A stretch of DNA of 64,000 bases from Panax quinquefolius. Lineage: Eukaryota; Streptophyta; Magnoliopsida; Apiales; Araliaceae. The notes below the pieces were generated by a model that had not been told where the DNA came from, ran no database searches, and worked only from the letters and a program-made list of their open reading frames with translations. The DNA lies in contig CM035160.1 of assembly GCA_020205615.1 (NCBI GenBank), positions 126,410,525 to 126,474,524 on the forward strand, given 5' to 3'. Of this stretch, positions 12,296 to 23,456 are shown piece by piece. The stretch's first letter is position 1. The number at the start of each line of letters is the position of its first letter. Both the position numbers and the translations under genes were made by a program.

Positions 12296-12585
12296 TAGAA
12301 TTTGTTTACTTATGTGATAAACTTGTCAATTATTTAGATATAAATTCCGATGTAGTTATGAATAAAGAAATATTTTAATATTTAAATCATGCGGATTCTT
12401 TATCTCAGGATAGTTGATGTAAATAGCAGTGATGCTATCGTCTGATGTTAAAACGTTTGATTTGAATGAATATATATCAAGTTGTTTGAGATAATGTGTT
12501 CATAATTATATTAAATTATTGAGTTAAGTCGTAACTATTTAGAGAATTTAATAGAGATTTAATAAGCATATTTTTTAACAGAATT

Positions 12586-13600
12586 ATGCCGCCAAGAAGA
12601 AGACAACAACGTCAACCAACTCAGGAAGAGTCAACAAATAACAACAATAATGCCAATGCTAATCCCGTTCAGCAGTTGGTTAACTTACTAACTGGAGCAA
12701 TGAATAATCAACCTCAAGCTCCACCAAATACTACGTTTAAAGATTTTTGGTGTGGACCGCTTGAGTTTAAAGGTTCCATGAACCCGATCGAGGCTCAAAC
12801 GTGGGTTATGGAGATGGAGAAGGTTTTTGACGTTGCTAGGGTTAGAGAAGACCAGAAAACCGCTTTTGCAACATTTATGCTGAAGTCTGAAGCTAGCTAT
12901 TGGTGGCAAGCAAACAAAGTTCGTGGAGGTGAAGGTGTAATTACTTGGGAGAGATTCAAAGAGATGTTTTTCGAAATGTATTTCCCGACCAGCTCACAGA
13001 ACCAGATGGAGGTTCAATTTATGGAATTGAAGCAGGGAAATATGAGCGTACCTGATTATGCGGCTAGATTCAACTAGTTGGCGAGGTTCTCCCCATATCA
13101 AGTACACACGAACGAGAGAAAAGCCAGAAGATTCGAACAAGGACTAAAGCCCTGGGTATATAGTAAAGTATCGATGTTTCAAATAAACACTTTTGCTGGA
13201 GTACTGGAAAAGGCCATCCTCACTGAAGGTGGAAGCGATGCGGTGACCAAGTACAATCAAGATCAGAAGAAGAAGAAGACTGAAAGTGAAGGAAATAACA
13301 AGACTAGTGGAAGTGGCACAAGAGGTGGTAATTTTAATTAGAAGAAGAGGTGGAATGATAACTCATCATCGGGGAATCATCAAGGAAGTCAGAAGAAAAG
13401 AATCGAAGCATGCCCGACCTGCGGGAAAGCTCATCTGGGAGTTTGTATGAAGGAAAAAAGAGTGTGCTACAATTATGGTCAGGAAGGCCACATATCACCT
13501 AACTGTCCTAACCCAAAGAAGGGTGCTTGCTTCACTTGTGGTTCAAAGGACCATCTGGCAAGAGACTATCCTAAGAAGGGATCGGGAGGGGCAGGACCAA
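12586..13600 (+). pseudogene. Element B gag with zinc knuckles
   Basis: ATG at 12586 opens MPPRRRQQRQPTQEES, then an Asn-rich linker, then the retrotransposon gag domain (FKGSMNPIEAQTWVMEMEKV, EASYWWQ, WERFKEMFFEMYFP). In-frame TAG codons stop it at 13075 (FN-stop-LARF, where FNQLARF is expected) and 13339. Three CCHC knuckles follow at about 13408-13570: CPTCGKAHLGVC, then CYNYGQEGH (second Cys changed to Tyr) and CFTCGSKDHLARDY (last Cys changed to Tyr). The normal product forms the virus-like particle and packages RNA. Apart from the two stops the frame is nearly intact. Confidence 0.88.
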
Positions 13601-13699
13601 GAGGAAATCGGGGAAACAACAGTGGAAATGCCTTGACTATCACCGGACCAACCGAAACAAACCAACCGACCGCCAGGACTTTCAACATGACGGTGCAGG

Positions 13700-13886
13700 A
13701 TGCAGTTCAGTCTTGTGATGTGGTGTCAGGTATCATTCCGATCAATAAAATTAATGCTTATGTTTTATTTGATTCAGGTGTTACTTGTTCCTTTATATCC
13801 GATGACTTTGCTAATAGTTTAGATTTGCATAAAGTTGAGTTGGAATATCCCATGAACATAGAAATTACGAATAGAGAGATAATCCC
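13700..13886 (+). pseudogene. Element B protease, N-terminal half
   Basis: In the frame shared with the zinc knuckles, AYVLFDSGVTCSFISDDFA gives the aspartic protease active site as D-S-G. The frame reaches the target duplication ATCCC at 13882-13886 and is cut by the family A solo LTR. The rest of the protease resumes at 16504. Confidence 0.85.
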
Positions 13887-16503
13887 TGTGATGCCCCCAA
13901 AATAGGTATACAACACCCATTCTGAGTCGTCAAAATACATGGTACAGAAACAACTACAACTTTATTAAAACAACATAACAACTATGAGTTTAAATACAAA
14001 TATTGTCATCTAGATAATATCCACACTCAAATAAGTCCTCATTACAATTATTGATACATTATTTTACAAAATGGTGAGGACTACTAAAACGACTTTCTAG
14101 AACCATCATTCTACACCCCAACTAGTACTTGCTACATTCTCGCCTCCTGAGAAGAAAAATGGATCAAAAAGGAAAAGGGTGAGCTCAACTAGCCCAGTAA
14201 AGGATATTATGACTAAGATAATATAGAACAAATTATCGTTAGTCTTCAACAGGGAAAAATCTGATAAAATACAATAGACAACAAGTTTCAGATCAATATT
14301 CGCAGCGAAAACAATAATTCATAGAAGAGTTATGTAGAGAATGAAATCTATTATTATCTATGAATTTAAAAGTTCATCATCAATATTTTATCCCTGTAAC
14401 ATAAATCAATATATATCTGGAATCAAATATTCATCTTTGCACTACAGGCCAAAGATATTCACCAGTTGGTCATGTTCATCTGAACACCTGTTCATCTTTA
14501 CACTACTTGCCAAAGATATTCATCGAAATCATTAATCTTTGCACTATAGGCCAAAGATATTCAATTATATCATCATTTAGGATTTGAGGATGATGAAAAT
14601 ATTTTAAAGAAAAAGCGAATCCAAAGTGAAACAAAAGAATAAATATTAAGGATTCAGTATTTCGCCTATTCCATGTCCAAAAATACCTCATAAATAATTA
14701 TAGTGGAATAAAATTCAAGAATGATCAAAACATGGATATAATCAAAGCTAGTATCCATAATACATATTTTGGACAAAAAGAAGAAAATTTCATTTTCTAG
14801 GTGAATAGGCAAGATTCGTGAATAAGAATAGATATCGTGAATAGTCTTAGTATACATGAATAGTAACCCCGACACAAAAAGTTCCAAATTTGATAAAAAA
14901 TTTAAACCAATATTTCGGTATAATGATATTGAAGAAAATAATATCATTTAAGAAGAAAATAACATCTCTTACCTCGAAAAGATAGTACTTTTGACTGGAA
15001 TACTGAATATAGAGCTGAAGGGAAGTTACACCGTATAGCAACACTCAAAGTTTTAAAATACTCACAAGAATACGCTCGATAATATAGAGAGAGAAAGAGA
15101 GAGAAAACTTGTTTCTGGTGTGATTTTCAATTCTAACCTAAGCACCCTATTTAAATGCTTAGAACACCAAAGTAGAAAATTTAATATAATAATATTATTT
15201 TTAATCAAAATTCTTACGCACACCTTTGAATCTGATTTCAGCCGTTGAACACATTTATATCACATGTGGAACACTCACCAAAAACGTTTTTCTTTAAAAA
15301 AAATAATTAAAACTTCAAAAATTAATTATTCTAGAACTTCAGAACTTCAATAATTCATAATAAATAGCCCTTTTATCAGAAAAATTCAAACCACATAACC
15401 TTTCCATAGGAAATTTCATTCTGTACAACTTTACAGAAGAAAATGTTTCCAAATTCCAAACAAAAATTGACCGAAATCCACAAACGGGCGATTTTACAAG
15501 CTATAATCAAATTTCTGTCAAGAAATGGGGTCCACCGACACACAAAACATGTGTTTATCATTTAATGCAACAAAAATACGCTTCCTCCTCATATAGTCAT
15601 ATATCCCACATTCATTGTAAAAATATCACCATTATTATATTATAATAATATAATAAAATATTATTTTATCAGAAAAGATAAAATATCGATTTTCAACAAT
15701 TGTCACTTTAAAAATTTTCTCCATCTATATCCACATAAAATGAATATTTTCCTCATCATATAAATCAATAATTAATTATTCACAAATAATATTAAGAATC
15801 ACAATATTGACAACAGTAGTTCCTCAGGAAGAGGGGCTTTCGATAAGGATTTCTCCTCATTTGGTGCCGCAATTAGGTGACCAAACCTCTCCATAGGCGT
15901 AATTTTCTAGACATTGCCAATAATGTTATCTAATAATATTATTCGGATAATATGAATTATTGCTTCGATAATGGAAAATACTTTGTAGTGACAATTATTG
16001 AAACAACAGTAATATAAAATATCAACGCAACAATTATTGAATCAATAAAATAAAAAATCGAAGCGATAATTATCGTAACAATTATTGAGTAGTGCCTTCT
16101 TATGTAAGAATCAATAATTGGTGCAATACTGGCAGCTACTCTTGTGCAACAACGCGTAGACATTGTGTTTTAACCACCGGTATTCCAACAAGATTAATCT
16201 GTAACAACTACGTCGTTATTTATAAACAACTTATACTTGTCATTTTCTTCATCCAATCGCTTTCATTATGGGGCCCACAAAGAAGGTCGCTACCGTCGCA
16301 TACGAATATTCCCGACAAGAAGAATATTCCACGACCAAACGAATATTCTCCAGATAAAAATGAATATTTTATAACCACTTGCTTATTTGAAATATTTGCG
16401 CATTTTACCCATAACTAACCACATTAATCAAATTAACCCTTACTATTTAAAAATAATAAATAGAGGAAATTTAATTTCATTATTAATAAGTTGGGGTCTT
16501 ACA
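13887..16503 (-). repeat. Family A solo LTR inside element B protease
   Basis: Bounded by TGTGATGCCCC and GTCTTACA on the plus strand, giving TG..CA ends, and flanked by a perfect 5-bp duplication ATCCC (13882-13886 and 16504-16508). No internal region is present, so it is a solo LTR left by recombination between two LTRs. Length 2617 bp. It carries the family landmarks: hairpin repeats at 14430-14562 and the GAATATTC cluster at 16303-16370. Its TATA block near 15145 is damaged (CCCTATTTAAATG). Confidence 0.95.
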
Positions 16504-16850
16504 ATCCCTATTAAGTACATGTATAAGAATTGTAGAGTGGATATTAAGGGTAATATCATGAACGTAGATCTTATCCTTATTCGACTTGGGGAATTTGACG
16601 TTATATTGAGAATGGACTGGTTATTCAATTACGGGGCTGTAATTGATTGCCAAAAGAAGCGTATTAACCTTATGACTCCGTCAAAGGTTGTGTTTTATGG
16701 TAGCAAGTCGCCTAGACAAACGAGTTGTCTGATGATGATGCAGGCCAAGAAGTTATTAAGACAAGGTTGTGTAGGATACTTAGCTTACATAGTCGACAGT
16801 CGAAAAAAGAATTCAAAGGTAGAAGAAATACCGATTGTGAGGGACTTCGT
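16504..16850 (+). pseudogene. Element B protease C-terminal half and connector
   Basis: After the ATCCC repeat the frame continues IKYMYKNCRVDIKGN and GEFDVILRMDWLFNYGAVID. The family signature is ILGMDWL, so a Gly is replaced by Arg. KRINLMTPSKVVFYG and a linker to reverse transcriptase follow. The reading frame is the one left at 13886 if the solo LTR and one target copy are ignored, which supports a single interrupted gene. Confidence 0.85.
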
Positions 16851-17603
16851 CGACGTATTTCCAGACGATTTGCCAATACTTCCACCAGATAGAGAGGTAG
16901 ATTTCATGATCGATTTGGTGCCCGGAACCGCTCCAATATCGAAGGCACCATACCGAATGGCACCAGTAGAGATGAAAGAACTAATGGTACAACTACAAGA
17001 ATTGTTGGACAAGAAGTACATTCAACCGAAAGCGTATCGTAGTGGGGAGCGCGGTGTTGTTTTGTGAAAAGAAGGATGGATCAATGCGACTCTGCATTGA
17101 CTACAGAGAACTGAATAAGGTCACGATTAAGAACATATATCCATTATCGAGGATCGACGACTTGTTTGATCAATTGAAGGGAGCGAGATACTTTTCCAAG
17201 ATAGACTTGAGAAGCGGTTATCATCAATGAAGGTGAGACGAGGAGGATGTACCAAGATGATTCATTAACGCGATATGGTCACTACGGATTTTTAGTAATG
17301 TCGTTTGGTCTTACGAATGCTCCTACAACATTTATGGGACTAATGAATGGTGTGTTCAAGCTGTTTTTGGACAAGTTCGTAGTGGTATTTATAGATGATA
17401 TTTTGGTTTATTCGAAAACCAAGGAAGAACATGAAGAGCATTTGAGATTAACATTGGAAGTATTGAGAAGGGAAAAGTTGTATGCCAAGTTTTTGAAATA
17501 CAAATTTTGGATTGAACGAGTGCAATTTCTTGGGCACGTGATCGATAAAAACGGAATTTTAGTAGATCCATCCAAAGTCGAAGCCGTGATTAACTGGGAT
17601 TAG
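16851..17603 (+). pseudogene. Element B reverse transcriptase
   Basis: DVFPDDLPILPPDREVDFMI and [10 protein letters not shown] start the domain in one frame to 17040. After a frameshift, [20 protein letters not shown] continues to a stop at 17228 within SGYHQ. From 17247 the palm continues: [16 protein letters not shown], then the catalytic [10 protein letters not shown] near 17390, and [15 protein letters not shown] at 17601 falls where NWDQP is expected. The enzyme copies genomic RNA into DNA in the particle. One frameshift, one deletion and a stop make this copy dead. Confidence 0.88.
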
Positions 17604-18150
17604 CCGAGGACGCCATCGGAAGTACGAAGTTTTCTTGGATTGGCAGGATATTATAGAAGGTTCATACAAGACTTTTCCAAGATCGTAACTCCGTTAACGA
17701 ATTTAACTAGAAAAGCTGTGAAATTTGTTTGGACGGAGAAGTGTGAAGAAAGCTTTCAAGAATTAAAGAAGAGGTTGAGTAAAACACCTGTGTTGTCTCT
17801 TCCGGATGATACAAGAAATTTTGTTGTTTATAGTGATGTGTCGCATAAAGGACTTGGCTGTGTGCTGATGCAAAATGGCAAAGTCATTGCGTATGCATCA
17901 CGACAATTGAAGGATTACGAGAAGGGGATATCGACCCACGACTTGGAGTTAAGCTGCGATTGTTTTTGCTTTGAAAATTTGGAGGCACTATCTCACGGGA
18001 GAAATGTGAAATATATACGGACCAAGAGAGTCGAAATATATTTTCACCTGCAGAATGATTTGAATATGCGTCAAAGAAGATGGTTGTAATTAATTAAGGA
18101 TTATGACTGTGAAATTTTATACCATCCGGGTAAAGCAAATGTGGTTGCCG
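17604..18150 (+). pseudogene. Element B RNase H
   Basis: MAGYYRRFIQDFSKIVTPLT leads from the reverse transcriptase thumb into [20 protein letters not shown] and [20 protein letters not shown]. The usual first catalytic block is YTDAS, here YSDVS, so the Asp is kept. TDHK is lost in the KYIRTKRVEIY region, where an indel shifts the frame. [12 protein letters not shown] ends at a stop at 18087, followed by the [14 protein letters not shown] terminal block. Confidence 0.85.
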
Positions 18151-19100
18151 ACACCTTAAGTAGAAAGGGTCGGGAGAAATTAATGATGTTGACTGCTCAG
18201 GAGGAGCTAATTTCAGAAATGGAGAAAATAGAGTTGGAAGTGAAGTATCCTATGGAAATTAATGAGAAACTATTTCAGATGCAATCTGGTATAACCCTAC
18301 TAGATAAAGTTAAAGAGGCTCAACTTCAGGACGATGAATGTAAAAAGGTGACAAAGAAGATATATGAAGGAACTGAACCAAGATTCAAGCTGGATAAGGA
18401 AGGAATACTAAGATTCGAGAGTAGAATTTGGGTACCACCAGTCACAGAGATTAAGGAAGACATTTTGAGTGAGGCTCATAGTTCACGATATTCGATTCAC
18501 CCTGGTAGTACCAAGATGTATCAAGATCTTCGACAACATTTCCGGTGGCCGAATTTGAAACGTGATGTTGCAAAATGTGTTGCCAAGTATCTGCCTTGTC
18601 AGAAAGTGAAAGCAGAACATCAGAGACCGAGTGGATTGCTACAACCGTTGGAGATCCCAGAATGGAAATGGGAACATATTACAATGGACTTCGTGGTTGG
18701 CCTTCCGACGACTCAGAAAGGCTACGACGCATTATGGGTTATCGTTGACCAACTGAAGAAATTCGCACACATCTTTTTGATCAAAATCAGATTCAACTTA
18801 GATCAGTTGGCAAGGTTATACGTAAAAGAGATTGTTTCGAGGCACGGAGTGCCGGTGTCAATTGTTTCCGATAGGGATCCGCGCTTCACATCGAATTTCT
18901 GGAAACGTCTTCAGGAATGCATGGGTACGCAATTGCGAATGAGTATAACATACCACCCTCAAACAGACGGATAGAGCGAAAGAACGATTCAGACATTAGA
19001 AGATATGCTAAGAGCACGTGTGATGGACTTTAAAGGAAATTGGGATGATCACTTACCGTTAGTAGAGTTCGGGCTACAACAACAAGTTACCACGCTAGTA
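18141..19100 (+). pseudogene. Element B integrase, zinc domain and catalytic core
   Basis: An open frame of 277 codons (18141-18974) begins in the RNase H tail [10 protein letters not shown]. It contains the HHCC zinc domain ([16 protein letters not shown]) and the DDE core: [16 protein letters not shown] with the first Asp, [16 protein letters not shown] with the second, and YHPQTDG before a TAG at 18972. The expected [11 protein letters not shown], with the catalytic Glu, is encoded after the stop. The stop reads TAG where CAG (Gln) is conserved. The second knuckle residue pair is changed from CxxC spacing, CVAKYLPC. The intact enzyme joins the element's DNA to the chromosome. Confidence 0.9.
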
Positions 19101-19299
19101 TAGGCATGCCGCCTTATGAAGCGTTATCTGACGGAAAATGCGTAACTCCACTTTATTGGGATGAAGTTGGCGAAAGACAATTGCTAGGGCGTAATTGGTA
19201 CATCGATGACAAAAATAGTCAAAGTGATCCGAGCACGTGGTAGCAGTACTTAAGATGGAAGATAGAAGAAAAATACTGATCCACATCGAAAAAATATCA

Positions 19300-19735
19300 A
19301 ATTTGAATCAGGTAGTTATGTTTTCTTGAAGGTCTCTCCCTGGAAAGGGAAGATCGGGTTCAAAAGAAAGGGAAATTAAGCCCAAGATTCATTGGACCAT
19401 TTGAAGTACTTCAAAGAATCGGAGAAGTCGCGTATGAGGTAGCCTTACCTCCAGCACTCGAGAATGTCCACAACGTCTTCCATGTTTCTGTGTTACGACC
19501 CTACAAAGCCGATTACAAGCATGTAATTGAATACGAACCCCTACATTTTGAAAAAGACTTATCTTACGAAGAAATTCCTGTTCAAATTGTCGACAGAAAA
19601 GAACAAGTTCTCGTAAATAAAGTAATTAATACCTTACGTTAAGGTAATTTGGAGGAACCACAATTTCGAAGAAGCTACATGGGGAACTCAAGAGAATATG
19701 ATGAAGAATTACCCTCATTTATTTACTTAAATTAT
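19300..19735 (+). pseudogene. Element B integrase C-terminus and chromodomain-like tail
   Basis: Visible blocks: [33 protein letters not shown] (the GPF/Y module), [14 protein letters not shown], then [16 protein letters not shown] and a stop after INTLR, with VIWRNHNFEEATWGTQ on the next frame. The last blocks match the chromodomain-type tail of Tekay/Del chromoviruses, which guides integration to certain chromatin. One indel near 19330 and a TAA at about 19640 interrupt it. This tail is the main evidence for the clade. Confidence 0.8.
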
Positions 19736-19766
19736 GTGTAATCGATTCTGGGGACAGAATCTTTGT

Positions 19767-19780
19767 AAGGGGGGGGAGAA
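19767..19780 (+). other. Element B polypurine tract
   Basis: AAGGGGGGGGAGAA directly precedes the 3' LTR start TGTAACGGGTC and would prime plus-strand DNA. A second purine run (AAGGGGGGAAAGA, near 19832-19844) lies inside the LTR, after a repeat of CTGGGGACAGAATC. Confidence 0.85.
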
Positions 19781-22023
19781 TGTAACGGGTCAAAATTATT
19801 GAGTCATGATTCTGGGGACAGAATCCTTTTAAGGGGGGAAAGATGTGACGAACGAGATTTTTGTAATTTAATTCTTAATATTTATTGAATTAAATAAATA
19901 TTTTTGATGATTTAATTATTAGATTAAATAATTAATTGATGCAATTGTGATAGATTAATTTAATTATATGTATTATATTAATTAAATTAATATGGAGAAT
20001 AATTATTATTCAAGTATGTAATTATGTGAGCTTATTGAATTAAAAGAAATATTTAATAAGCCTAATGTTATTTTAATTAATTTAATAATTAATTAGAGAT
20101 TTAATAATTTGATATAAGTAATTAATGAGAAAATTAATTATTAACTATGTGAATTTATGAGAAATTATTATATTTAATTTATATTAAATTAAATAATATA
20201 TTTGTGTTATTGTATAATTGGGTGTGACACGATTTAAACTATAGTATAAGAGATTTATTAAATTAAATGATTTTGAATCAATTAAGGCTTGCCAAACAAG
20301 GTCCTAGTAGTGGTTGGAAGCAGTTACCCATTATTGGGTTAACTGACCATAATGCGCGTCAGTTGATTATTTTTATACGTATTCTCTTTTCTTTCTTATT
20401 ATTTTGCTAAGTCTAGAAAATAATCAGAGAGAGTTTGTCAGAGAGATTTAAGATATTGAGAAGGAGATTAAGAGTGGGTAATTGAAGAAACATCTGGATA
20501 TTATTTGGCATGTTCTGCGATTTTCATGAATCGCAATTTCTCAGAATCGGTTCGGCCAATGTAGTATGATTTCATTCAACGCCTTAAGATCCCACACCGC
20601 AGCCGCCACCACGCCATGAGATCAAATGTCCGGTGCGGTTGCTGCAGTGCATGAGTTGCGAAGATAAAGATAATATAGTGAAGCCGCAAATACCACTCTC
20701 CGTAATGTTCGGAAATGACTTATTTTAAATGTTCAAGTCTAGCAATGTAATAGCAACTTAATTTAATAAACATAGAAATATGTTAGAAGTTTAATGAGAT
20801 GTTAAAATAGTTACTTAACATGTAAATAACATAATTGCATGTGGATTGAATTATTGAATACATAATTAGCTTATTATACGTGAAGTGTAAATTATGTGAC
20901 AATGAATGTGATAAATTGACTAAGTATAGTCATAATCAAAGTTAGACAAAGAGAATGAACTTATGATGACTAATTACATTATAATTAACTAGAGTTGTGA
21001 ATGGAAATGATATGTAGGATTAATTTCAAGGAACATGTTTATTTAAAGTGTAATCTACGCACGAGGCAAGTTTCCTAACCCTACTTGTTATCATTATTCA
21101 AGTTTATAAATCAAGTTCATTTGTTATGTTAAAGATTAATTATCTTTTCAAAGTATGATTCTGTTATATAATAATTGTTCTATTGTATACCTACTGAGAT
21201 TGTTATTCATTTTAAATATCATTTATTGTGAACCTTGTTAGACTAGCGAATCCTTATTGATTCAACTAGTCCATAGTTGATGAACGTTCTAAATTCATAA
21301 CCCTTATTGATTTATCCAAACCAAACTTCCTTTGGTGCGGACTCTAATGTCAAACTGAGATGAACAACCCCGCGAAGGATTTGCTTATGCGTTAACGTTA
21401 AGATATTGTGCATGAGATGGTACTAAGTGATCCCCCAAATGCAGTAGAAAGGTCCATAGTCTTATGATCATTAAAGGTTTCAAATATAACCCTTGTTAAC
21501 CTAGGACATAGTTCAAGGTCTTATGACCCTCAGAAATCTTTTGATTCTTGTTACCCATTCTTGATTCAAAAGTTGAGCTTTTATTTTAGAAGTCTTTGAT
21601 TCACTCACATGTTATTATACATTGTTATTTCATTATTTTACTTGTGGGCAATATTGCTCACTCTTGCGTAATAATAACATTGCAGTTAAGAATGAAAGGT
21701 CCGACGAGCCTTCTACTAGCAAAGGCAAGGGCAAGATTAACAAGTGATGAAGATTTGTTGTTTTATATGATGATGTATTTCTGTTTAAGACTTAAGTTAA
21801 TGATGTTGTTTAAGACTTATTTGTTTATGTTTCCGCACATATGTTTAAGGTTAGTATGACCTGGGATTATGTTTATTATTTAGATGTTGTAACCCCATAA
21901 GGGGAAGATTTATTTCTATCTATTGCATGGTTTGCATTTATTATGGGTAGATAGATAGATGATATTTGTACAGTGAACACCAAATCCCATGGAATCAAAG
22001 TACCTGGATTTGGGGGTGTCACA
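19781..22023 (+). repeat. Element B 3' LTR
   Basis: Starts TGTAACGGGTCA and ends GGGGGTGTCACA, followed by the target repeat GCATG. It matches the 5' LTR closely but lacks about 590 bases equal to 9213-9800 (the join is at about 20488). It includes the internal polypurine copy near 19840. Confidence 0.9.
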
Positions 22024-22117
22024 GCATGAGAATGAAATTTAAGTGATTAAACTAAGATGAAGATTAATTATGTGATTCAGTATATGAAATGAATGAGTTT
22101 TAAACTAGTAATGTCAA

Positions 22118-22712
22118 TGTCGACGTCGGAATTTTTATTTGTCCCTTTTCGTTACTTGTTCTTTGGTGTTCTCATGTTAGGTGAGATTTGTTTGAAAAAA
22201 CAAGTGAAAAAGGTCCGACATGTGTCATGTTAACGATGGACTGTTAAGAGTCGCCAGTTGGTCTTTTATATGGTTGTACCAACACAACCGAGAAAAGGTT
22301 TTCACATTGACCCAAATGATGTGGCATCGCTAAACCAAGCCGGTGAAAAAGAGATTCATTAGGGTCAGGGGACTTGATTATGCGGAGGGAAGGTGTTAGG
22401 CACCCCCCGACATCCGTGTTACCACGATGACCACCTCTTTTCAAGAAACTATTATATGAATATGTGTGTGTGTGTGGATCAATGTGCAATTATTTAGAAG
22501 TAGTGCGAGGCCTCGTTCGCACCTATATACGCAGGGTTTGAATTTGTATAAAAAATCAATTTTAACAAGATATGGCAGTGATATTTTATAAAAGAGGTTT
22601 TTCAAACCATTGTGCTCAATAGTAATTAAGACCTTTTACACTCCCATTTTATTAAGTGTTCGGCATGATTGTTTTTAATTTTCGAGATGCGAAGCATCTT
22701 CATGAAAATAAT
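22118..22712 (-). repeat. Element C 3' LTR, first part
   Basis: Begins TGTCGACGTCGG and matches 46901-47490 base for base with scattered changes, including the GTGTGTGTGTG run near 22460. It is cut at 22713 by family A copy A2 and resumes at 34438. No gene is present; short ORFs on either strand are chance. Confidence 0.9.
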
Positions 22713-23456
22713 TGTAAGACCCCAACTTATTATAAATAAAATTGAATTTCCTCTATTTATTACTGTGAATAATAAAGTGTTAATTTGATATAATACTTTG
22801 GTTATGGGTGAAATGTGCAAAATTTTCAAAATAAGTAAGTGGTTATAAAATATTCATTGTGTCGGGGAATATTCGTTTGGTCGTGGAATATTCGTACGAC
22901 AACGCAGCCATTTGTGGGCTCTATAACGGATAACTATCGGATGAAGAAAACGATAATTTTGACTTTTATAAATAATGTAGTAGTTATTCTGAATTAACTT
23001 CGTTGGAATACCGGTGGTTGAAATACGAGAATCTGGCGTGGTTGCCGAAGCTTACACACGATATTATACGCAAGTATTTTTGAAATTATTGATTCTTACG
23101 TAAGAAGGCACTACTCGATAATTGTTACAATAATTCTTTATTCAATATTTTATTTTATTGATTCAATAATTGTTGCGTTGATATTTTATATTATTGTTGT
23201 TCAATAATTGTCATTGCATTAAATATCTCCATTATCGGATCAATAATTCATATTATTTGAATAATATTATTAGATAGCATTATTGGCAAATCGCCTCAGA
23301 AAGGGGTTGGTCACCTAATTGCGCCGCCAATAAGGAGAATTCCTTATCGAAAAGCCCCTCTTTCCTAGGAACGACACCGTTGTCATAATTGTGATTCTCG
23401 TAATATTATTTGTGAATAATTAGTTATTGATTTATATGATAAGGAAATATATATTT

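Larger units (their letters stand above)
8494..22023 (+). mobile_element. Element B: Ty3/gypsy chromovirus (Tekay/Del-like), decayed
   Basis: Two LTRs (8494-11338, 19781-22023) enclose primer site, a leader ORF remnant, gag, protease, reverse transcriptase, RNase H, integrase and a chromodomain-like tail, all plus strand. The perfect 5-bp duplication GCATG at 8489-8493 and 22024-22028 marks the insertion. A family A solo LTR splits the protease. The C-terminal [14 protein letters not shown] and [15 protein letters not shown] blocks are typical of Tekay/Del chromoviruses. Stops and indels in every domain make it non-autonomous today. Confidence 0.92.

Noticed and set aside
22708..22712. ATAAT as the A2 target duplication
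   Set aside because: The right junction is deleted, so there is no second copy to compare.
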